This document shows, piece after piece, positions 41,947 through 47,025 of a stretch of DNA of 47,025 nucleotides. The stretch is from Mesorhizobium sp. NFR06 (GTDB taxonomy: Bacteria > Pseudomonadota > Alphaproteobacteria > Rhizobiales > Rhizobiaceae). The stretch is from positions 1 through 47,025 of the forward strand of contig NZ_FOVT01000026.1 of NCBI RefSeq assembly GCF_900115245.1, written 5' to 3'. The notes beneath the pieces were generated by a model. The model worked only from the letters and a program-made list of their open reading frames with translations. It was not told where the DNA came from and did not search any database. The position numbers were made by a program, and so were the translations under genes. Position 1 is the stretch's first letter, and each line of letters starts with the position of its first letter.

Positions 41947-42443
41947 GCTTGCTACATTGCCCAACGCAGAACGCTTGTCTGCCGTCGGTCGACCGCATTT
42001 TGTCAAAGGTGAAGCTAGCCTAGACTAGGCGAATGTCATGTCCATCTGACATCAGGCCGGAAACACCGAGCTGGCAAACACCGGCCGGCAAGATTGTGCG
42101 TCCCACAAAGGCGTCGTCGATGCGAACAGCCGAAGCAGCAGCCGGATTAGCAGTAAGAGCGCTGCATTGACCGGGCGAGGCCCCCAAACGGATGGATTTA
42201 TCGAAACCGCGCGCGCATAGTACGAGACTAAGGTGCGCTGTGATTGAAAATGCCCGCGCCGCGCTATGTTACTTGCAGGCTGCGCTGGCTATTTTCTCGA
42301 TCGTTGCGGCGCCGGCAACTCGGCTGGGAAAGGTTGCAAGAAGGGGCCGACCAAAAGCGGTGTCCCTTGTGTCATTGGTCTAGGTGCTTTTTGAGACCGG
42401 CGGCGGCTCACTGTTATCCGCTGCCGAGCAGGGAGGAAAGACA
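41947..42443. other. Intergenic region before the TRAP transporter
   Basis: About 500 bases with no convincing gene. Short frames in both strands lack ribosome binding sites and family resemblance. I looked for -24/-12 and palindromic elements and found none that I trust; the promoter of the TRAP operon presumably lies in the last 200 bases. Confidence 0.5.
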
Positions 42444-43562
42444 ATGGACGGAGGATCGCATTCCCAATCAAGGCGAGGCTTTCTGAAGACGGGCGGACTT
42501 GTCGCCGGGCTGACTGCGACGGCGCTTACCGCTCCCTGGGTTCGAAAAGCTGGAGCCGCTGACACGGTTACTTGGAAGATCCAGACCTCCTGGCCGGCGG
42601 GTGTCGGGCTCGAAACTTTCCAGAAGTGGTGCGGCACGATCAAGGAGAAAACCGGGGGCCAACTCGAGTTCCAGCCGTTCAAGGCAAAAGACATCGTTGG
42701 CGATTTCGAGCTGCTCGACGGAGTGAAGAACGGCGTCCTGGAAGCGATGAATTCGTTTTCACTCTACTGGGCCGGCAAGCTTCCGGCTGCTGCCTTCCTT
42801 TCGTCCTACACCATGGGGTTACGCTATCCGCATGAATGGGACATCTTCTTCTATTCGAAGGGCGGTCTCCAGGCGGCGCGCGATCTTTATGCGAAACAAG
42901 GCCTGTACTACGTCAACCGCATTCACCATGGCCCGAATATCATCCACTCCAAGACGCCGATCCGCTCGTTCGAGGATTTTAAAGACCTGAAGCTGCGAGT
43001 TCCGGGCGGCATGATCGCCGAAACGTTCGCCAAGGCCGGAGCCAAGACGACGCTGCTTCCAGGCGGCGAGGTTTTCTCCGCTCTGGAGAAAGGCACGATC
43101 GATGCCGCCGACTACACGGGGCCGGCGGTCAACTGGGCGCTCGGATTCCAACAGGTGACCAAATACATCTCCATGGGCCCGCCAGGACTGATGTCGGTGT
43201 ACCAACCGGTCGACCTGATGGATTTCGCCGTCAACATGAATGTCTGGAACCAGCTCCCGGACAATCTCAAGAAGTTCGTAGAAGACGAGATCCAGGTCTA
43301 TTCGAACACCCATTTCGGCGCGATCCAGAAAGCCGACATGGAGGCCTGGAAGAAATTCACCGATGCAGGCATCGAAATAAATCGTCTTGGCCCAGAAGAT
43401 CTCCAGAAGTTCCAGGAAATTGCGCTGCCGATCTGGTTCGAGTGGGCTAACAAGGACAAGGACGCGGCGCGCATCTTCAAGCTGCAGCTCGAGGTGATGG
43501 AGAACCCGACGGTCGGTTACGTCACCCCGGACATGTATCAGGGACTGACCATCAACCTCTAA
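42444..43562 (+). CDS. TRAP transporter solute-binding protein (DctP family)
   Basis: 372 residues from the ATG at 42444, with GGGAGGAAA upstream. A twin-arginine leader (SQSRRGFLKTGGLVAGLTA, about 7-25) indicates Tat export, as in several TRAP binding proteins of the 2-oxoacid or mannitol-like group. The mature part includes TVTWKIQTSWPAGVGLETFQKW and the ligand-fixing LKLRVPGGMIAETFAKAGAK segment, with the Arg that typically binds a carboxylate (LRVPGG). It is followed by the small and large permeases. Substrate is probably an organic acid; a BKACE remnant downstream hints at a beta-keto or amino acid-related compound, but that gene is broken. Confidence 0.92.
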   Translation: MDGGSHSQSRRGFLKTGGLVAGLTATALTAPWVRKAGAADTVTWKIQTSWPAGVGLETFQKWCGTIKEKTGGQLEFQPFKAKDIVGDFELLDGVKNGVLEAMNSFSLYWAGKLPAAAFLSSYTMGLRYPHEWDIFFYSKGGLQAARDLYAKQGLYYVNRIHHGPNIIHSKTPIRSFEDFKDLKLRVPGGMIAETFAKAGAKTTLLPGGEVFSALEKGTIDAADYTGPAVNWALGFQQVTKYISMGPPGLMSVYQPVDLMDFAVNMNVWNQLPDNLKKFVEDEIQVYSNTHFGAIQKADMEAWKKFTDAGIEINRLGPEDLQKFQEIALPIWFEWANKDKDAARIFKLQLEVMENPTVGYVTPDMYQGLTINL

Positions 43563-43620
43563 GCCCTTGGCGCCCATCCTGACCGGATGGGCGCTCTTCT
43601 CCTGCAGCAGGCGTTCACCG

Positions 43621-44721
43621 ATGCCTTCCCTCACATTTGTGCTGCCGCACTGGCTCTACTGGTCAAGCCTCGCGGTCTTTCCGCTGGTTGCCGCCTATTT
43701 TGTTTATCGCGAGCGGGCACAGCGCGACGCCGGCCGCCCAAACCTGTTTCTTACCTATCTGTTCCTGGCCACCGCCGGCTTCCTCGGCATGCATCGTTTC
43801 TATCTGAAGAGCAGATGGGGATTCGTTTTTATCCCCTTCTTCATCGCGGTGCTTTGGACAAGCACCCAGGTGCGCGACGGACGCGAGGCAGTTTCACTCG
43901 CGCGATCCCAGAGTGAGCATGCCGAGAGGCTGTTGCCGCGTGCCAAGGCAGATGCGGCAGCCAGCAAAAACGGTTCAGCCGAGCACCTCGCGAAAGTTGA
44001 GGCGGACGCCGCGGCCGCGCGCGACAATCTGGCCGCGGCTGTTCACGAGCTCGAGCGCGCCAGCAGCATCAGCCGGATTGCCGGACTCCTGCTCGGTCTC
44101 GTTGTCGTCGGCGACGCCTTTCTCATACCCCGTCTTGTGCGGCGCGCCCGCGCGAGTGAGACCGGGCGCGCCGCGACCGACCATGAGATCATCGTCGATG
44201 TGCCCGCCACACCCGTCAAGCAGCCTCTTGCGCCATTCAGGCCGGTCGACTGGCTTGTCAGGGTGACAGGCGAGTTCGTCGCTTATTGGTCGGTGCTCGC
44301 GGTCATGGCGTACTACTACGAAGTGGTCGCCCGATTTGTTTTCAACTCCCCGACCAACTGGGTGCATGAGAGCATGTTTCTCATGTTCGGCATGCAATAT
44401 ATGCTGGCTGGGGCCTATGCCTATCGCGATGAGACGCATGTCAGGGTCGATATCGTATACAGCCATCTCTCGGAACGTGGTCGCGCGATTTGCGATATCA
44501 TCACCTCGGCGTTCTTTTTCCTGTTCGTGGGTACAATGCTCATTGCCGGCTGGCGCTTTGCCAGTGATGCGATGGCGGTGGGCGAGAGCTCTTTCACCGA
44601 GTGGGGTATTCAATACTGGCCGGTGAAGCTCGCGATTCCCGTCGGGGCTGCGTTGCTGCTGCTTCAAGGTCTGTCTCGCTTGATGCGCGACATCGCGACC
44701 GCAACAGGAAGGCTCCGCTAA
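43621..44721 (+). CDS. TRAP small permease (DctQ) fused to an N-terminal TM2 domain
   Basis: 366 residues from the ATG at 43621, about twice the length of a normal DctQ. Residues 1-85 hold three hydrophobic helices with the TM2 motif GFLGMHRFYL (53-62). Residues 88-150 are an Ala/Glu/Arg-rich coiled coil; one further helix spans about 152-170. The last 160 residues are a standard four-helix DctQ (RVTGEFVAYWSVLAVMAYYYEVVARFVF, then NWVHESMFLMFGMQYMLAGAYAYRDETHVRVDI). The start has only a weak RBS and follows the binding-protein gene by 58 bases. It should pair with the large permease encoded next. The role of the added domain is unknown. Confidence 0.85.
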   Translation: MPSLTFVLPHWLYWSSLAVFPLVAAYFVYRERAQRDAGRPNLFLTYLFLATAGFLGMHRFYLKSRWGFVFIPFFIAVLWTSTQVRDGREAVSLARSQSEHAERLLPRAKADAAASKNGSAEHLAKVEADAAAARDNLAAAVHELERASSISRIAGLLLGLVVVGDAFLIPRLVRRARASETGRAATDHEIIVDVPATPVKQPLAPFRPVDWLVRVTGEFVAYWSVLAVMAYYYEVVARFVFNSPTNWVHESMFLMFGMQYMLAGAYAYRDETHVRVDIVYSHLSERGRAICDIITSAFFFLFVGTMLIAGWRFASDAMAVGESSFTEWGIQYWPVKLAIPVGAALLLLQGLSRLMRDIATATGRLR

Positions 44722-44724
44722 GCC

Positions 44725-46095
44725 ATGGGTCTCGAGCTCCCGATCCTGTGGCTGAGCATACTGATGTTCGGCGGCCTCGGCGTGCTTTTGTTGCTCGGAC
44801 TGCCGATGGCCTTCTGCACCGGCAGCCTCGCCGTTCTCTTCCTCTTTTTGTTCGGCAATGCGGCCATGCTGAACATGCTGCCGTCGCGGATTTTTCCTTT
44901 CATGACGGATTATCAGCTCTCGGCGGTGCCGCTTTTTATCTTCATGGCGGCGATTCTCGAAAAGGCGGGGATCATCGAGGAACTGTTCGACGTCGTCTAT
45001 AGATGGCTGGGCGGGCTGAAAGGCGGACTTGCCTCCGCCACGGTGATCTCCTGCACCTTGCTGGCCGCAATGGTTGGGGTCGTGGGCGCGACGGAAGTGA
45101 CGATGGGCATGATCGCGCTGCCGGCGATGCTGCGCCGCAACTACGACGCCAAGCTCGCCTGCGGCTCGCTGCTTGCCGGAGGAACGCTCGGCATCCTCAT
45201 TCCCCCTTCGGTGATGGCGATCGTCTATGCCGTCGTCGCGCAACAGTCCTTGGGCGAACTGCTGGTCGGGTCGGTCTTCCCCGGCCTGCTGCTGTCTGGG
45301 ATGTATGTCGTCTACGTCACGGCGCGCTGCTACATCAACCCCAAGCTCGGCCCGGCGTTACCACCGAACGAGCGCATCGGTTTTGGGGAAAAGCTGAGGC
45401 TTCTGCGCCGCACGTTCATGCCCATTCTGCTCATCCTGCTTGTGCTCGGGGTTATCTTCCTTGGCATTGCCACGCCTGTTGAGGCCGCCGGCATCGGCAC
45501 GTTCGGTGCTTTCGTCGTCTGCGCCGCCCATCGTCGCCTGACCTGGGACACGATCCGGGAAGCCGGCGTGGCGACCCTCAAGGCGACTGCGATGGTCATG
45601 TGGATATTCTTCGGAGCCACCATGTTCGTGGGCTTCTTCATCCTGAAGGGCGGGCAGAACTTCGTCGCCGAATCCATCCTTGGCACTGGCCTGGCGCCTT
45701 ATGGTGTTCTTGTGCTGATGATGATCATCCTGTTCGTCCTCGGCATGTTTCTCGATTGGGTCGGAATCCTGCTGCTGACTGTGCCGATTTTCCTGCCCAT
45801 TCTGAAATCGCTTCAGTTCGATGGCGCGTTGGGATTCGCCGGCGTGGCTCCCGAGGATGTGCCGCTCTGGTATGGCGTCATCTTCATGGTCAACATGCAG
45901 ATGGCTTTCCTCAGCCCGCCCTTCGGTTACTCGCTTTTCTACCTCAAGAGCGTCGCACCACCGGAAATCTCGATGGCCATGATCTTCCGGTCAGCAGTGC
46001 CTTTCCTGTGTCTGCAGGCGATCGGAGTGGGCCTATGCATCGTGTTTCCCTCGATTGTCGTGTGGCTGCCGAGGGTCATGTATGGAGGCAATTGA
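44725..46095 (+). CDS. TRAP transporter large permease (DctM family)
   Basis: 456 residues with about 12 to 13 membrane helices. DctM features: FPFMTDYQLSAVPLFIFMAAIL, then ATEVTMGMIALPAML, then GGTLGILIPPSVMAIVYA, the conserved glycine/proline-rich hairpin of the family. The ATG is three bases after the small permease stop. It forms the sodium-driven channel of the TRAP system with DctQ and receives substrate from the binding protein. The gene is complete, and it is followed immediately by the scar of a truncated enzyme gene. Confidence 0.95.
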   Translation: MGLELPILWLSILMFGGLGVLLLLGLPMAFCTGSLAVLFLFLFGNAAMLNMLPSRIFPFMTDYQLSAVPLFIFMAAILEKAGIIEELFDVVYRWLGGLKGGLASATVISCTLLAAMVGVVGATEVTMGMIALPAMLRRNYDAKLACGSLLAGGTLGILIPPSVMAIVYAVVAQQSLGELLVGSVFPGLLLSGMYVVYVTARCYINPKLGPALPPNERIGFGEKLRLLRRTFMPILLILLVLGVIFLGIATPVEAAGIGTFGAFVVCAAHRRLTWDTIREAGVATLKATAMVMWIFFGATMFVGFFILKGGQNFVAESILGTGLAPYGVLVLMMIILFVLGMFLDWVGILLLTVPIFLPILKSLQFDGALGFAGVAPEDVPLWYGVIFMVNMQMAFLSPPFGYSLFYLKSVAPPEISMAMIFRSAVPFLCLQAIGVGLCIVFPSIVVWLPRVMYGGN

Positions 46096-46118
46096 CCGTA
46101 TCGGCGGCTTTGATCTTT

Positions 46119-46244
46119 CGACACTCCGCGGCGGCGAAATGTTTGGAGCCGGGCGCGGCGATGATCCACCTTCACGTGCGCGACCGGCGCGGCCGGCACA
46201 TTCTTGATCCTGACGCATATCGCACCGCCACTCTTGCCAGATAC
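46119..46244 (+). pseudogene. BKACE (DUF849) family enzyme, N-terminal fragment
   Basis: In the frame of position 46119 the DNA encodes AKCLEPGAAMIHLHVRD, then RRGRHILDPDAYRTATLARY, which matches the first metal-binding motif of 3-keto-5-aminohexanoate cleavage enzymes (CLEAGAxxIHxHVRDxxGRHxLDxxxYR in my memory). The first residues of the gene and everything after about residue 60 are missing. The fragment lies 24 bases after the TRAP permease stop and breaks off where integrase-like sequence on the other strand begins. Confidence 0.6.
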
Positions 46245-46291
46245 CAGGTACCATCCCGCTTATGTGGCCTCGGTGCCGCCGATCGTCGCAT
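46232..46291 (-). pseudogene. Integrase N-terminal remnant next to tRNA-Ser
   Basis: An ATG at 46291 on the minus strand encodes MRRSAAPRPHKRDGTWYLAR, then the frame departs and stops. The start resembles the DUF6538-type N-terminus of tyrosine recombinases (KPHKRxGTWYLRRRVP in my memory). It lies 115 bases from the 3' end of tRNA-Ser, the usual spacing of an integrase gene beside its attachment site. The rest is absent, so the island or phage has lost its integrase and probably most of its cargo. It is too short for certainty. Confidence 0.45.
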
Positions 46292-46304
46292 AAGGTCTTG
46301 CTAA

Positions 46305-46326
46305 TGTTACACAGTTTGTTACACAG
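46305..46326 (+). repeat. Tandem 10-base repeat near the integrase remnant
   Basis: TGTTACACAG occurs at 46305-46314 and again at 46317-46326, two bases apart. It is just upstream of the integrase start and between it and tRNA-Ser. This placement fits integrase arm-type binding sites, but it could also be part of the promoter. Confidence 0.4.
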
Positions 46327-46405
46327 AAATTGATGTATTTCGACCTGCGGGGATCAAGGGCCACAACGAAGATTATGAAAATAAAGGGTTTTTGCGGAAG
46401 CAAGC

Positions 46406-46495
46406 TGGCGGAGAGAGCGGGATTCGAACCCGCGTTACGGTTTCCCGTAAACACACTTTCCAGGCGTGCGCCTTCAACCACTCGGCCACCTCTCC
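46406..46495 (-). tRNA. tRNA-Ser, anticodon GGA
   Basis: The minus strand folds into a class II cloverleaf of 90 bases with an encoded CCA (TGG at 46406-46408). The acceptor stem is GGAGAGG with a G discriminator, the D arm has GCCGAGTGG, and the anticodon loop is CTGGAAA (anticodon GGA). The long variable arm pairs TACGG with CCGTA, and the T loop is GGTTCGAATCC. It decodes UCC and UCU codons. Its 3' end is a common integration site, and integrase-like sequence lies next to it. Confidence 0.95.
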
Positions 46496-46702
46496 GTCCT
46501 TGCATCTCGCGCAGGCTGGTTTCGCCGCGCGGGTTGGGGAGATGCTCCCACGGGAAGTCCTCAACGGATTATCTGGTGTGCCTCCAACCGGCAGGCAACC
46601 CTTCCCTGCACCGCTAGCCGTCCAGGCAAACAGGCGCGGGGCTCATCTAGTCGATCCGAAAGCGAATGCCAAGCCATATCGGCATTCCGTGTCGTAAGCA
46701 GA

Positions 46703-46739
46703 TGAGTTGTCCGGATTAGGTAGCACGTGAGTTGTCCGG
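46703..46739 (+). repeat. Direct repeat TGAGTTGTCCGG at the left end of an IS element
   Basis: The 12-mer occurs at 46703-46714 and 46728-46739, 25 bases apart, just upstream of a transposase start. Similar motifs occur at ends of ISNCY-type elements as I remember them. They may be transposase binding sites near the left terminal repeat. Confidence 0.5.
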
Positions 46740-46754
46740 TTTTATTGCCAGCCC

Positions 46755-47025
46755 ATGGAGGCTGGGTTGAGACGGACAGCATGGCTACAGGGCCGGAGAA
46801 TGCAGAAGTTTCGGGACGTACTTAGCCGCTGGAATGGCGGCGATCTTTCGATGATGGAGGCAGGCGAGTTGCTGGGCATGTCGGAGCGGCAATTTCGCCG
46901 CTACCGTGACCGTTACGAAGAGGCTGGGGAAGCAGGGTTGCTCGACCGGCGTTTGGGCAAGATTTCGACGCGTCGGGTGCCTGCGGAAGCGATCGAGGAG
47001 ATGCTTGAGCTTTATCGTCATCGCT
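46755..47025 (+). CDS. ISNCY-like transposase, 5' part of gene
   Basis: 90 codons are visible and the frame is open at the window end. A start at 46755 or at the ATG at 46800 (MQKFRDVLSRWNGGDLSMME) is possible; GGAG lies just upstream of 46800. Residues 20-60 form a helix-turn-helix of the kind found in ISNCY/IS1202-type transposases (MMEAGELLGMSERQFRRYRD, then YEEAGEAGLLDRRLGK). The DDE catalytic domain would follow outside the window. Whether the element is intact is unknown. Confidence 0.75.
   Translation, partial: MEAGLRRTAWLQGRRMQKFRDVLSRWNGGDLSMMEAGELLGMSERQFRRYRDRYEEAGEAGLLDRRLGKISTRRVPAEAIEEMLELYRHR

Larger units (their letters stand above)
46703..47025 (+). mobile_element. Left end of an ISNCY-like insertion sequence, truncated by the window
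   Basis: The element seems to start near the repeated TGAGTTGTCCGG motif and includes the transposase gene from 46755. The exact left tip cannot be fixed because the right end and target duplication lie outside the window. Confidence 0.6.

Noticed and set aside
46496..46702. Possible structured RNA between tRNA-Ser and the IS element
   Set aside because: Some GC-rich hairpins can be drawn, but the sequence does not match any small RNA family I know.
1..47025. CRISPR arrays, rRNA genes or phage structural genes
   Set aside because: No regularly spaced short repeats, rRNA-like sequence or phage module was seen; the only RNA gene I can support is tRNA-Ser.

Overview
The window is high-GC, gene-dense DNA and looks like a chromosome segment from a rhizobial alphaproteobacterium, most likely Mesorhizobium or a close Phyllobacteriaceae relative. 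This is an inference. It rests on a NasT/NasS-controlled nitrate assimilation block, several ribose-type ABC and TRAP uptake systems, an orphan nuoD, a dispersed intergenic repeat of the rhizobial type, and an ISNCY-like insertion sequence.

Layout. 3-4733 (+): the 3' end of a Calx-beta/RTX exoprotein gene, followed by its type I secretion ATPase and HlyD-type adaptor; no TolC gene is visible. 4833-14007 (+): nitrate assimilation, namely nasT, nasS, a regulated leader, the remnant of nrtA, an MFS nitrate/nitrite transporter, nirB, nirD and the nitrate reductase nasA. The leader has a sigma-54-type promoter (GG/GC at 6817/6829), an ANTAR-type pair of hexaloop hairpins (6867-6902) and a terminator whose 5' arm overlaps the second hairpin. 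NasT should therefore antiterminate the operon when nitrate releases it from NasS.

14041-24485: a sugar or polyol catabolic region. On the minus strand, in transcription order, lie an SDR, a mannitol-dehydrogenase-family enzyme, a TIM-barrel isomerase, a substrate-binding protein, an ATPase and two permeases. An RpiR-type regulator lies upstream on the same strand, and a Gfo/Idh/MocA oxidoreductase is divergent from it. 24539-32420: mostly single genes. These are a CHASE-PAS-GGDEF-EAL protein, a methyltransferase, small hypothetical proteins, an orphan nuoD, an AlkB-like dioxygenase, a KTSC protein and a decayed hydrolase fragment.

32545-39933: SDR, FabF-like ketosynthase and TetR regulator on the minus strand, divergent from an RND efflux adaptor and pump, with two near-identical palindromes in the divergent promoter. 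39934-42443 is a rearranged zone. It holds a dispersed repeat, a DUF2806-like gene of lower GC, two small minus-strand remnants, and a 153-bp second copy of the 3' end of the RND adaptor gene. 42444-46095: a TRAP transporter whose small permease carries an extra TM2 domain and coiled coil. 46096-47025 is a mobile-DNA scar: fragments of a BKACE (DUF849) gene and of an integrase meet next to tRNA-Ser(GGA), and an IS element begins about 200 bp further on.

The most notable points are the NasT leader sitting above a deleted ABC nitrate transporter that has been replaced by an MFS carrier, the TM2-DctQ fusion, the 153-bp duplication, the His-to-Gln change in the active-site motif of the polyol dehydrogenase, and the tRNA-Ser integration scar. 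I did not find a CRISPR array, an obvious phage-defence island or a clearly new multi-gene system.
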